This document shows positions 1 through 10,714 of a stretch of DNA of 64,000 nt, in pieces. A program made the translations under genes and the position numbers. Within the stretch, counting starts at the first letter, position 1, and every line of letters begins with the position of its first letter. Below the pieces are notes generated by a model. It saw only the letters and a list, made by a program, of their open reading frames with translations. It did not search any database and was not told where the DNA came from. Source of the DNA: Vigna angularis (Eukaryota; Streptophyta; Magnoliopsida; Fabales; Fabaceae); assembly GCF_016808095.1 (NCBI RefSeq), contig NC_068970.1:25030501-25094500 (forward strand), read 5' to 3'.

Positions 1-40
1 GTGTGGGAAGCGTATAGGTTTCATTACTCGAGACCTATCA
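1..40 (+). repeat. 3' end of the 5' LTR (gypsy element)
   Basis: Identical to the last 40 bp of the downstream LTR, ending ...GAGACCTATCA. The rest of this LTR lies before the window. Confidence 0.93.
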
Positions 41-42
41 TT

Positions 43-60
43 TGGTCCGACCTGCCGGAT
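43..60 (+). other. Primer-binding site, complementary to tRNA-Tyr 3' end
   Basis: TGGTCCGACCTGCCGGAT starts 2 bases after the LTR end. Its complement reads ...CCGGCAGGTCGGACCA, which agrees with the acceptor stem and T-arm of plant cytosolic tRNA-Tyr (5' end CCGACCT), as recalled from known plant tRNA genes. Most plant gypsy and copia elements use initiator Met tRNA (PBS TGGTATCAGAGC), so this assignment is noteworthy. The site lies inside an open frame that continues into gag, but the first ATG is at 87. Confidence 0.75.
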
Positions 61-86
61 CCAAACGAATTGGAGAAAACGCGAAG

Positions 87-3000
87 ATGGAGAATGCGAC
101 GGAGGCAAGGCTTGAAGCCATTGAGATTACGATGGAGGGGATGAAGGCTGAATCGGCGGCGGTACGAAGGGACCTTCAACAAATAATGAAGATTTTGGGA
201 ACGCAAGGCCATCACGGTCCTCAGACGGAAGGGAGTTCAGAAGATAGCTCCGTCAACGATAATCAGCATAGGGGACCCAGAGTGATTGGAGTGGGCGAAA
301 AGGGTGGAAAAGGGGGAGAACAGAAACCGTGGAGGAAGAGGGTAGAGTTACCGACCTTTGAAGGAGAGGAGCCACTCAGTTGGCTCAATCGGGCAAAAAG
401 ATTCTTTGACATACAGAAAATAACGGACGACGAAGAAAAGGTGGAACTCGCATATGTGAGCATGGAGGGGAGTGCGGCGTACTGGTTTACGTTTTGGAAA
501 GAGAAGGCTCGAAATCGATCGTGGGATGGCCTGAAGGCGGCCATGATTAATCGCTTTGGGAAGGGATTCAGAGGCACGGTGTTCGAGCGATTGGCCAATC
601 TACGGCAAGAAGGCACAGTGGAAGAATTTGTTCGGAGTTTCGAAACGTTGATGGGGCAGACGAAAGGGGTACCGGAGGAACAGGTGTTAGGGTATTTCTT
701 GGCTGGGTTACGGGAAGACGTGAAGGGACAGGTGCGAATTCAGAATCCTTCTGAATTAATGGAAGCGATGAGGATAGCAAGGGATGTGGAAGATGCGGCG
801 CTGCGAGTTCAAGGATGGCAAGCAAGTGGGTCTAAGACGAACCCATACGTTATGCGACCTATCGGGAATGTGACGCGAACGGAGCCGGTGAGAACTGTGA
901 CGACCCAAGTAGTGAAAACGGAGGGTGGAGGAGTCGCGAGAAGAGAGGGAGTGGCGTCGAACATGGTGACGAGAGGGAGCGTCGCGACGGCCGGTGACGG
1001 TCGAGCCAGGGCGGTCCGTAACTTGCCCTATCCTGAGTTCCTTAAGAGACGAGAAGAGGGTAGGTGTTATCGATGTGGAGGGCCCTTTGCCCCCGGCCAC
1101 CGGTGCACCGAGAAGAGCCTCAGAGTGTTGCTATTGGCGGAGGACGAAGACGAAGGAGATACGGAGGTGATGGACGATACAGGGGAGAAGACGATGGAGT
1201 TATCGGCATTTTCTGCTGAGGGGTGGACCGGTCCGAGAACTTTGAAGCTGATGGGAACAATAGGCGAACGGAGGGTGGTGGTGTTGATCGATAGTGGCGC
1301 CAGTCACAATTACATCAGTCGGAAGGTGATGGAGGAATTGGGATTGACGGTGACGGACACTCCGGCATACTGCGTAAGCTTGGGTGATGGCCATCGGAGG
1401 GAGGCGCGTGGTCGGTGTGACAAGGTAACAGTGCAGTTGGGGGAAGTCGACGTGGAAGAAGATTTTTACGTCTTCGATTTAGGAGGGGTGGACGTAATCT
1501 TGGGAGTTGCATGGCTGGCCACATTAGGAGAAGTAAGTAGTAACTGGGGTAACATGACGATGATTTACAAGGTGGGGGATAGGAAGATATGCATTAAGGG
1601 TGACCCATCCCTATCGAGACAGCTGGTAAAGGCGGAGTCACTGTTAAAAGTGGTGGATGCAGAAGCGGGGGCCATGGTGTGGAGTTTAAGTAGAGTGGAG
1701 GCAGATGATAGTAGTGAGTGGGGAACAGATTTGACCGTGGGACAGAGGGCAGAGTTAGTGACTCTGTTGCAGACCCACTCACACTTATTTCGAGGTTTGC
1801 ATGGCTTACCTCCGACACGTGTCCAACAGCACCGTATCCAGCTCAAGGAGGGCCATAACTCTATAAATGTAAGGCCTTACAGGTATCCTCACCTCCTCAA
1901 AAGTGAAATTGAAAAGCAAGTTGAAGAAATGTTGAGAGCTGGAATCATCCGTCCCAGTACAAGTCCATTTTCGAGCCCAGTTATATTAGTGAAAAAAAAA
2001 GATGGAAGTTGGCGTTTTTGTGTGGATTATAGGGCGTTAAACAAGGCGACCATACCGGATAAATTCCCCATACCAGTGATAGAGGAATTATTGGATGAAC
2101 TCACGGGTGCCAGGTACTTTTCTAAGATTGATCTCAAGTCCGGGTATCACCAGATACGTATGGAGGAAGAAGACGTGGCTAAAACTGCATTTCGCACCCA
2201 CCAAGGACATTATGAGTTTCTCGTGATGCCCTTTGGCCTCATGAATGCCCCGGCAACTTTCCAAAGTACCATGAACAACTTATTACGGCCCTATTTGAGG
2301 AAATGGGTTTTAGTATTTTTTGATGATATCCTCATTTACAGCCCCAGCTGGGAGGATCATCTGAAGCAGCTGAATCTGGTGATGCAAACGCTGGTACGGG
2401 ATGGATGGGTGGCAAATCAAAAGAAGTGTGAGTTCGGAAGAAGAAAAATTCGTTACCTGGGCCATCAAATTTCAGAAAGAGGGGTGGAGATGGATGATGA
2501 GAAGGTAAAGGCCGTAAGAGAGTGGGAAGAACCCAGAAATTTGAAGGCGTTGAGAGGGTTTTTGGGGTTAACCGGATATTACAGGAGGTTTGTGGAGGGG
2601 TATGGCAAATTGGCCAAACCATTGACTGACCTATTGAAGAAAGGCAAATTTGAATGGAACGAAGGGGCGAGAGAAGCGATGAAGCAGCTGAAAAATGCGA
2701 TGACTGCTGCACCTGTTTTGACTCTACCAGATTTTTCCCAAGATTTTCATATTGAGTGTGACGCGTCGGGAAGAGGAGTTGGGGCTGTGCTGACTCAAAA
2801 TAAGAAGCCAATTGCGTTTTACAGCAAGGCTTTATCCGAGGGAAACCTCAGCAAATCCATTTATGAGAAGGAGTTGATGGCCTTGGTCTTGGCCATTCAA
2901 CATTGGAGGCCGTATTTGGTCGGGCGGAGGTTCACGGTGCATACAGATCAAAGAAGTTTGAAATATTTGATGGAGCAAAGGATCACTACACAGAGTCAGC

Positions 3001-4661
3001 AAAATTGGATGGCAAAATTGATGGGGTATGATTTTGAGGTGGTATATAAAAGGGGAAGCACAAACAGGGCAGCTGATGCCCTTTCGAGGAAGAATGAAGG
3101 AGAGCTGGAGGGGAAAGAGTTAATGGCGATATCCAGACTTTTTTGGCCAGATTTTGAAGAGGTTGTCAAAGAAGTAGAGGAGGATGCAGAGTTACAAAAA
3201 GTGATTGCTGACTTGAAACGGGATCCCAATTCACATGTGCCATATACGTTGGAAAATGAACGATTACATTACAAGGGTCGATTGGTACTGTCGGCCAAGT
3301 CAGTTTGGATTCCAAAATTGCTGGGTGAGTTTCATGTAACAAAAATGGGGGGACACTCGGGAATTTATAGGACTTATAGAAGGATAGCTCAGTCACTGTA
3401 TTGGATGGGCATGAAGAAGATGATAACAGAGTTTGTAACCAGCTGTGTGGTGTGTCAGCAGCATAAGTATCAAACATCATCACCACATGGGTTGCTGCAA
3501 CCCTTACCCATTCCTCAGGCAATATGGGAAGAGATCAGCTTGGATTTTATTGTGAGACTGCCTAAGTCACAAGGATATGATGCAATCATGGTGGTCGTAG
3601 ATAGATTGAGCAAGTACGCTCATTTCATGGCACTAAAACACCCATATTCAGCAAAGACCGTGGCGGATGTGTTTACCAAAGAGGTTGTAAGATTGCATGG
3701 GATACCAGCTTCTATGGTGAGTGACCGAGACCCTTTATTTCTGAGTATTTTTTGGAGAGAGTTGTTTAAAAAACAAGGGACACAGCTCAAGATGAGCACA
3801 GCATATCATCCGGAAACGGATGGGCAGACAGAGGTTGTGAATCGCATAGTGGAGGGATATTTGCGTTGTTTTTGTTCTGAACAGCCCAAGAGTTGGTATT
3901 TGATGTTGCCTTGGGCAGAGTTTTGGTACAATACGAGTTATCAGGGGGCAGCCAGGTGTACCCCATTTGAGATAGTGTATGGCAGGCCTCCTCCTTCTTT
4001 CAGCCGTTTCATTCCAGGAGAAACTCCAGTTGAAGCAGTAGCTCAAGATTTGATGACCAGAGATGAGGCTCTCAAGCAGCTAAAATACCATTTGAGTCGT
4101 GCTCAAGATTTGATGGCACAGCAAGCGAATAAAAAGAGAAGGGAAGTTGATATAAAAGTGGGAGATTGGGTCTATCTAAAAATCAGGCCACACCGACAGC
4201 TTTCAATGCCAACCAGGTTGCATCCCAAACTTTCTGCACGGTATTTTGGGCCGTTCAAGGTACTGCAGCAGGTGGGAAATGTAGCGTTTAGATTGGAATT
4301 ACCTGAGTCAGCAAAGATACATTCGGTGTTTCACGCATCACAATTAAAGAAGGCAGTGGGGGATCGAAAAGTAGAAAAGGCTCTGCCCGAAGAGTTGCAA
4401 GCAGAGGGACCTGCTTTTTGGCCAGCAAAAATTCTGCAACAGAGGCAGATACAGCAGGATGGGGAGTCAATTCAGCAAGTATTAATAGAATGGCAGACTG
4501 GAGGTGAAGAAGGAGCAACTTGGGAAGATTTAGCCACAATCAAAGATCAGTTTCCAGACTTCAACCTTGAGGACAAGGTTGAAAGTGGGGGGGGGAGTAA
4601 TGATAGGAGGCTAAAGGTGTATGTGAGAAGAAACAGAAGAGAGAAGCAGTTAGTTAGTTAG
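87..4661 (+). CDS. Gag-pol polyprotein of Ty3/gypsy chromovirus
   Basis: Intact frame of 1524 aa from the first ATG at 87. The frame is open further upstream but only through non-ATG codons that overlap the primer site. Domains in order: gag capsid-like region (about 60-260); zinc knuckle CYRCGGPFAPGHRC (327-340); aspartic protease with DSGAS (402); reverse transcriptase with FFDDILIYS (Asp pair 746-747); RNase H beginning with an ECDAS motif (892); integrase with HHCC zinc finger (first His 1083) and catalytic D1153, D1213, E1249, giving the D,D-35-E spacing of retroviral-type integrases; a C-terminal chromodomain-like segment (about 1443-1498) with LIEW, ATWE and FNLEDK. No stop or frameshift is seen, so the protein could be functional. 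Gag and pol share one frame, as is usual for this lineage. Antisense open frames inside it are shadows. Confidence 0.95.
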   Translation: MENATEARLEAIEITMEGMKAESAAVRRDLQQIMKILGTQGHHGPQTEGSSEDSSVNDNQHRGPRVIGVGEKGGKGGEQKPWRKRVELPTFEGEEPLSWLNRAKRFFDIQKITDDEEKVELAYVSMEGSAAYWFTFWKEKARNRSWDGLKAAMINRFGKGFRGTVFERLANLRQEGTVEEFVRSFETLMGQTKGVPEEQVLGYFLAGLREDVKGQVRIQNPSELMEAMRIARDVEDAALRVQGWQASGSKTNPYVMRPIGNVTRTEPVRTVTTQVVKTEGGGVARREGVASNMVTRGSVATAGDGRARAVRNLPYPEFLKRREEGRCYRCGGPFAPGHRCTEKSLRVLLLAEDEDEGDTEVMDDTGEKTMELSAFSAEGWTGPRTLKLMGTIGERRVVVLIDSGASHNYISRKVMEELGLTVTDTPAYCVSLGDGHRREARGRCDKVTVQLGEVDVEEDFYVFDLGGVDVILGVAWLATLGEVSSNWGNMTMIYKVGDRKICIKGDPSLSRQLVKAESLLKVVDAEAGAMVWSLSRVEADDSSEWGTDLTVGQRAELVTLLQTHSHLFRGLHGLPPTRVQQHRIQLKEGHNSINVRPYRYPHLLKSEIEKQVEEMLRAGIIRPSTSPFSSPVILVKKKDGSWRFCVDYRALNKATIPDKFPIPVIEELLDELTGARYFSKIDLKSGYHQIRMEEEDVAKTAFRTHQGHYEFLVMPFGLMNAPATFQSTMNNLLRPYLRKWVLVFFDDILIYSPSWEDHLKQLNLVMQTLVRDGWVANQKKCEFGRRKIRYLGHQISERGVEMDDEKVKAVREWEEPRNLKALRGFLGLTGYYRRFVEGYGKLAKPLTDLLKKGKFEWNEGAREAMKQLKNAMTAAPVLTLPDFSQDFHIECDASGRGVGAVLTQNKKPIAFYSKALSEGNLSKSIYEKELMALVLAIQHWRPYLVGRRFTVHTDQRSLKYLMEQRITTQSQQNWMAKLMGYDFEVVYKRGSTNRAADALSRKNEGELEGKELMAISRLFWPDFEEVVKEVEEDAELQKVIADLKRDPNSHVPYTLENERLHYKGRLVLSAKSVWIPKLLGEFHVTKMGGHSGIYRTYRRIAQSLYWMGMKKMITEFVTSCVVCQQHKYQTSSPHGLLQPLPIPQAIWEEISLDFIVRLPKSQGYDAIMVVVDRLSKYAHFMALKHPYSAKTVADVFTKEVVRLHGIPASMVSDRDPLFLSIFWRELFKKQGTQLKMSTAYHPETDGQTEVVNRIVEGYLRCFCSEQPKSWYLMLPWAEFWYNTSYQGAARCTPFEIVYGRPPPSFSRFIPGETPVEAVAQDLMTRDEALKQLKYHLSRAQDLMAQQANKKRREVDIKVGDWVYLKIRPHRQLSMPTRLHPKLSARYFGPFKVLQQVGNVAFRLELPESAKIHSVFHASQLKKAVGDRKVEKALPEELQAEGPAFWPAKILQQRQIQQDGESIQQVLIEWQTGGEEGATWEDLATIKDQFPDFNLEDKVESGGGSNDRRLKVYVRRNRREKQLVS

Positions 4662-4691
4662 TGGGTCAGTAGCCTAACTGTTTTATCAGTT

Positions 4692-4702
4692 AGGAAGGGG
4701 GA
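4692..4702 (+). other. Polypurine tract
   Basis: AGGAAGGGGGA directly abuts the TG that begins the 3' LTR; this is the expected plus-strand primer site. Confidence 0.85.
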
Positions 4703-4947
4703 TGTATCTGTTAGGAGGCCAAACTTGTATAAATAGCTAGAGAGGAGAAGGATAGGGACTTTTTGTCAATTCTTGTATCTGAATCAGACTTGTAGTCTGC
4801 TTGGGGGGAGATTAGGCTCCTACGTTCCTATATTCTTGTATTCTTTCTTGTTCTCTATTAATCAGAGGAGGTTATTCAGTATTATGGAGGATTCTGTGTG
4901 AGTTAAGGTGTGGGAAGCGTATAGGTTTCATTACTCGAGACCTATCA
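4703..4947 (+). repeat. 3' LTR of the gypsy element, 245 bp
   Basis: Starts TGTATCTG just after the polypurine tract and ends CCTATCA, giving TG...CA termini; the last 40 bp match bases 1-40. A TATA box (TATAAATAG, 4728-4736) lies 25 bp inside the LTR and points toward the SHM gene. Confidence 0.9.
4728..4736 (+). promoter_or_regulatory. LTR TATA box
   Basis: TATAAATAG in the 3' LTR. In the 5' copy it would drive the element. In this 3' copy it could start read-out transcripts toward SHM, whose ATG is about 750 bp downstream on the same strand. Confidence 0.6.
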
Positions 4948-5483
4948 AGAGTTTTTGAAAGTATAAATAGTTTTATTGTTTTCTTGAAACACTTTAACAA
5001 AATGATGTATTAAACGCTTTATATTCCATGAGGCATTTGTTTTAAATTTTAATAATTTCTTTGTTTTGAAATTTTCAATTACCAAGAGAAATATTAGTCT
5101 TTGATGCGCTTAAGTGACTCCCAGGGTGTTACACTGTCGTTTTGGTGTGTTTTTGTTTGTCTTAATAAGTTCACTCAACTTCCAGAATTCTTTAACCAAA
5201 ACCCTAACCAGTCTGAGCCAAGGGGCCACTGTGTAATAGTTATCCCTTTTACTCTCTCCCCCAACATATAATTGATTTTGGTGTCAGCTTTATTTGGTAC
5301 CATTTCTCTCTTGAAAACTATTCTATCCTATTTATTTGCATGCATGTTTTGAAGTATCGTCTCAATCCTTATTTTACATTAATTTTTTGTGGCATGTTGT
5401 GTATTAATCTGTCCCTTTTTTCTAATTTCCTGCACTATGTAGGGAAGGGGTGTTATTATCCTGTGTAAGTTCTGAAGCAAAAG
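4948..5483 (+). promoter_or_regulatory. SHM upstream region between LTR and start codon
   Basis: 536 bp of AT-rich DNA that must hold the SHM 5' leader and probably part of the promoter. A pyrimidine-rich stretch followed by TATGTAG ending at 5442 looks like a splice acceptor, so a 5'-UTR intron is possible; I could not place its donor with confidence. Anything upstream of 4948 in the ancestral promoter has been displaced by the retrotransposon. Confidence 0.45.
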
Positions 5484-8400
5484 ATGCAAGCCAGTACAAT
5501 GATGGGTTCTCTGCAACAATCTGTTTGGACCAAGGGGATGAGTTTCCCTGCAAAGGGGTATGGCAATAACTACGGATTTGTATCTGAAGTGAAGTTCTGT
5601 AATATGAAGCCATGCAAAGCTTCCCCTGTTGAAGGGAGTTTAGTCACTGGGAAGCCGTCGTCTCTGTCTTTCTCAGTTCCTGAAATTGGAGGTAACTATA
5701 ATCTACCATCTTCTTGAAATATTGTCTTGTTCGAATGACTGATATTTTCTTTTTCATTTGAAGTGATTAAGGGTGTTGCTATGCTCTATAGGTTCCTTTT
5801 CTTTTTATTTGTAAGTGTTTGATCTTATTTGCTATTTTTGTTCTTCCTTGATATTTGGCCCTCAGTTTGTTTTGATAATCAAGTGATGTATGTATGTATT
5901 TGAGACTCAAGGGTTGAGCAGATCTCTTTCACAATAATAAATAGCTTTGGACATTGGAATATTTGTTCCTATCTGATTTTCTCTGTTTTGATGTTTAGTA
6001 TTTTGGCTTGGTTCCAGTATACTGGTAATTGGATGTATGGCTAAATGATTTCTTTTGTCCATGGAATCACATGCAATTGCAAATATTAGGTGATGGAAGT
6101 AGCTTCCTGGACTATGGCTTGACTGAAGCCGATCCTGAGGTTCGTACAATTATTGACAAGGAGAAGGATCGACAATTTAAAAGTCTTGAGCTGATTGCTT
6201 CTGAGAATTTTACATCTAGAGCTGTGATGGAAGCAGTTGGTTCATGCCTCACAAACAAGTATTCAGAAGGATTGCCGGGTAAAAGGTAAGGATCTTTTTG
6301 ATTTAAGAAAATATTTCTTTTAATGTTTGTTTTTGGTAACCGGACTTTGTTCATGGAAAATGGGAAACTGTGTTTGATTTATTCATCTTCAATAAATAAA
6401 ATTTCATTAAAGCTCATTTTAAATGGAAGGTACTATGGAGGGAATGAGTACATTGATGAGCTCGAAACCCTATGCCAACAAAGGGCACTGGCTGCATTTC
6501 ATGTAGATGGAAATAAATGGGGTGTTAATGTTCAACCATTATCCGGATCCCCAGCTAATTTTGCAGTATACACTGCAGTTCTTAAACCACATGATCGAAT
6601 TATGGTAAAATCTATTTGACGTATCCTTCATCTTGTTTGGCTATTCCAAATCGCAGCCCATTATTGTAATTGTTCTGATGTGCAATGGTTTTGTTTCCAG
6701 GGTTTGGACTTGCCTCATGGAGGACATTTGTCTCATGGATTCATGACGCCTAAAAAACGTGTATCTGCTACTTCAATTTATTTTGAATCTATGCCTTATC
6801 GACTTGACGAATCAACAGGTGCTTTTGTTTTTTCATTAAAATTATTTTGAATTTGTGAGATGACTCATTTTTTAACCCATGTTGGCATCACAATAGGTCT
6901 AATTGATTATGATATGTTGGAGAAAACTGCTAATCTCTTCAGGCCAAAGCTGATTATTGCGGGGGCTAGTGCTTATCCTCGGGACATTGATTACCCTCGC
7001 ATGAGAAAAGTATGTTTTGTATTTATGCAATAATCTAGAATTATATATTGCTCATTATATGGTTTTCTTTTTGGCAAGAAGCTAATCACATCTTTTATGC
7101 ATGGAAAGATTGCAGATGAAGTAGGTGCTTTTCTTATGATGGATATGGCTCATATAAGTGGGCTTGTTGCTGCATCTGTACTTGCTAATCCCTTTGACTA
7201 TTGTGATATTGTGACCACCACAACCCACAAGGTTTGCCTTGAGATATTTTTATGCCACACTTTTACATTTAAAATGAAAAAGAGAAGAATCTGCATTTAG
7301 TTTGTGTACAAACTGGATGCTATATTGCTTGGAATTCTATGTAAATACTTTTGTTTGCTACACTTGGCACACCTGTGACTTAGTCCGTTGAATATTTTCT
7401 TCTAGTCTTTAAGAGGTCCAAGAGGTGGTATGATATTCTTCAAGAAAGATCCTGTGCATGGGGTTGATTTGGAGCCCGCCATTAACAATTCTGTTTTTCC
7501 CGGTCTACAGGTAAATTATGAATATTCTCTTAATAGTTTTATACTATTCTAATTGAGGTGCACGGATCCTGTGCTCCTATGGAGTTAAGATGCACCCGTG
7601 CTCTTTACCTTCCTGCTTCTGTGATTTGATAGTGATAGATTTGTCCAGGGGGGTCCTCATAACCACACAATTGGAGGACTAGCAGTTTGCTTGAAGTATG
7701 CCCAGTCTCCAGAGTTTAAAAATTACCAGAATCAGGTATACCGATAGCCCATTTCATCATTGGACATAAGGGTGTGTGCATGATCATTTTAAAAAGCCTT
7801 TTGGTGCTTAATTTTGAATCCACCAAGGTTGCTACTCTGAATTGATAAGAAATAAAATAGATTGCTTTGCCACCCAATCTGATCACTAGAATTATCCTCA
7901 TGGTCCTGTGGAATAAATGCGGAATGAAGATAGATGTTACATTAGGCACGATTCGCTTGTATTTCCAACTCTTTCAATCCAAAACTAGAGGATATAGACG
8001 TGTCATTAAGTAGTGCATAACGCTAATGCTATTTTGTTTTACCATTTCTCTTGTATGTTTTGGAGGTATTCCCTTCCTATCACTTCATAATCATAGAATC
8101 AGTAACAGAAAAATTTAGCAGAAAAATAAAATTATGAACTCTACCCCATTTGTGTCGATTAGAAGTTTAGCTTCCAAATTACAGTTATTAAGGTAGAGTC
8201 GGGTTTAGGCCTTAGTCAGCATTTCTGACTTTCCATTTTACGTGACAATGCAGATTCCGAGTACGTACTCAGAAAGGTCCAAAATCTACTTCGAAACAAA
8301 TCTGGATATAGGCTATATATAGGAATTCAATAAATTAGAGTTGAGATTCTTTTTGCAAACTAATTGGAGTTAATAGGCATTGTGCATGCTTCTTAATATG

Positions 8401-9369
8401 TGCACAGTTTGCTTGTTTGGCTTACATATTATCAGTTGACCTTCATGAATCAGAGAGCATTAAAGTCACTTTATTTTATCACCGAACTTGAACTGTGCAA
8501 AGATCCATTTGGACAAAACCAGTTCATTAGAGTGGTTTGGTTTGATTTAAAAAGAAAAAAGTGAACCGTGCATAGCCATATATAGAGTTTGGCACATGGC
8601 ACTTATTGACACTCATAACAATACTATCCTGCAGGTGGTTGCTAACTGTAGAGCTCTTGCTCAGCGGTTAATTGAGCACAAATATAAACTTGTTTCTGGT
8701 GGTAGTGACAATCACCTGGTTCTTGTTGATCTAAGGCCTTCTGTAAGCTTCTTGTTCCTTTCTTTTGTGTCACATAAAATATATTTTACTTTCTTCCACT
8801 CGTGCACCCATTATAGATTGACATGTTTCAATTTAAAAAGGCATGATATCCAAGTTGATATATGATCATTTTTGTACGTTAACTATGTTTCATATTAATT
8901 AACATGTCTGTTAGGGTCTTGATGGTGCTCGGGTGGAGAAAATTCTTGATATGGCTTCGATAACCCTCAACAAAAATTCAGTGCCTGGTGAGATCTTATT
9001 GCTGTGTTGTTTCTTGCGTGCACCAGTTTGGTATCTATGCTTGTTCACCGTGATATTTATGTCCCGTATTTCTGACATATGCTTACTATAAAAGGTGATA
9101 AGAGTGCCCTTGTTCCGGGAGGCATTCGTATTGGGGCACCTGCAATGACAACAAGAGGACTTGGTGAGAAAGAATTCTCACTAATTGCAGATTTAATTCA
9201 TGAGGGAGTGCAAATAAGTCTTGAAGCCAAAAGTTTGGTCTCAGGAACGAAGCTCCAAGAGTTTTTGAAGTTTGTATCATCATCTGAATTTCCCTTGGGG
9301 GAGAAGGTCTCAGAATTGCGCAGGAAAGTTGAAGCTCTTACTACTCAGTATCCGATACCAGGAGTCTAA
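5484..9369 (+). CDS. SHM3: Serine hydroxymethyltransferase, plastid-type (SHM3-like)
   Basis: PLP enzyme interconverting serine plus tetrahydrofolate with glycine plus 5,10-methylene-THF. Eleven coding exons, all with GT-AG introns and consistent phase: 5484-5691, 6090-6285, 6430-6604, 6701-6818, 6897-7009, 7109-7231, 7406-7510, 7649-7735, 8635-8742, 8915-8987, 9095-9369; total 1581 nt, 526 aa, close to Arabidopsis SHM3. Residues 1 to about 65 are Ser/Lys-rich without acidic clusters and look like a plastid transit peptide; the start MQAS resembles the SHM3 N-terminus. Conserved blocks: [31 protein letters not shown] (exon 2/3 junction), and the PLP lysine K311, last codon of exon 6, in [14 protein letters not shown]. 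The frame ends in PIPGV as in homologues. No damage is seen. Intron 8 (7736-8634) is the longest. A gypsy element ends 536 bp upstream. Plastid rather than mitochondrial targeting is inferred. Confidence 0.95.
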
Positions 9370-10670
9370 GTGTACCTGCTTTGAGCACTTAAAACTGAGA
9401 CGCTCTTAAAAAATTTTGTATAATAATCATGCTTCGATATGATGCTAAGAATATGTTGTATGTTACTATTTTTGGCAAAATCCTTTTGCTGCTGCAGCAG
9501 CAACTTTATGATTACCCCATTTATAATTCGAGGCAAATAAATCCTTAATCCTTCAAATATTTCGTTGGTCATGGATTTTTGTAAACAAACCATTATAAGG
9601 ATTCGAAGAATTTTGTTCTTGCTATAAGTAATAATTTTGATGGATGGAAGGTAAATTGACAAGCTATTAGTCCAACCTCTTACGGATCAGAAAACATTTT
9701 ATTTGTATGATAACACCACTACTAAAGTTTAGGTACTTAAAATATTTCTAAACAGTAATTTTTATAAATGTTAAATGAAATGGCATTTTTCCTTAGGAAG
9801 ATTTAAAGTAGTTACATAAGATGATTTCAATCAGTTTTATAATTTGGAATCTTAATTTACTAAAAGAAAATCAGAGGATTGGTATGGTGACAAGTAAAGT
9901 TTTAGAAATTTAATCTCATCAGAAAGGGGGAAAGGGAATTCCAACGAAATCTAAGATAAGGTGAAAAAGGTCAGGTAATTGAAGTTTTAGCTGCTATATT
10001 ATGGGGTTTGATGGCTTTCTGTAGAATTGTTAACATCTAATGTCCGGATTATCAATTCATTTTTAAATAAACAATAAAAAATATATAATAATAATAAAAA
10101 ATAATAATAAAATAGTAATAATAAAATAATAAAAAAATATAAAAATACGTTTTCAATTAATTGTACATAAAAAAGACAAAATGAATCATTTTTCTTTGAC
10201 TTTTCAAACTTTAAATTAGCTCAAAAGAAATAAAAAATCTTCTTTTCTCCTTTGTTTTAGTTGAATGGTGAAGTCTAGACATCTAGTATTTGTAAGTTAC
10301 TACCATTCTATGCCTTTAATTGTGGACACATACATTTATTGTTTTCAAAATGCTTTAGCTTAGAGCTACATATAGTCATGGTGTGCAATTTAACCTCTTT
10401 TGTTTCTCTTTTGTGATTGACTTCGTGAGAACTAGAATTTGTTTCTGAATCAATCGTGAAACTGTCAAATCTGTTTGTGTTTTACCATTAGCAAGCTGTC
10501 TAAAAGTATTTAAAAAACAAGTTAACGAATGAACCTTTTTTATTGCCTTTGATTTTATATGTTTGCGCATAGAGAACTGTTTGATCTGCATCCTTCCATC
10601 TACTCCTAATTCTCCTCTTCAAACAACGGAGAAAAACAAAATACTCTCAAACTTTTGAAGAAAATAAAAG
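9370..10670. other. Intergenic, SHM 3' flank and AT-rich DNA
   Basis: Contains the probable SHM 3' UTR (first few hundred bases) and then AT-rich sequence, with an A/T low-complexity run of ATAATA/AAATAA type at about 10061-10145. No gene or clear transposon structure is seen. Confidence 0.5.
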
Positions 10671-10714
10671 TGTACACAGACTGCCATTATAAATCACACC
10701 TTCGCATGTGCCAA

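Larger units (their letters stand above)
1..4947 (+). mobile_element. Ty3/gypsy chromovirus (Reina-like) LTR retrotransposon, 5' LTR cut by window edge
   Basis: Order seen: last 40 bp of the 5' LTR, primer-binding site, one long gag-pol frame, polypurine tract, complete 245-bp 3' LTR. Bases 1-40 are identical to 4908-4947, so the two LTR ends match 40/40. Full length would be about 5.15 kb. Short LTRs, a zinc knuckle of the CX2C-GGPFAPG-HRC type, protease-RT-RNaseH-integrase order and a C-terminal chromodomain-like block fit plant chromoviruses, and the small size fits the Reina lineage; the lineage name is inference. The intact frame and matching LTR ends suggest a recent insertion. The 3' flank begins AGAGT; the matching target duplication lies outside the window. 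Confidence 0.93.

Noticed and set aside
43..70. Possible tRNA gene fragment
   Set aside because: Position right after the LTR and orientation complementary to a tRNA 3' end identify it as a primer-binding site.
42..86. Start of the gag-pol frame at a TTG at 42
   Set aside because: It is not an ATG and it overlaps the primer-binding site; the first ATG at 87 is the natural start.
263..4539. Several antisense open frames of 60-160 codons in the retrotransposon
   Set aside because: They are shadows of the conserved gag-pol frame and show no protein similarity.
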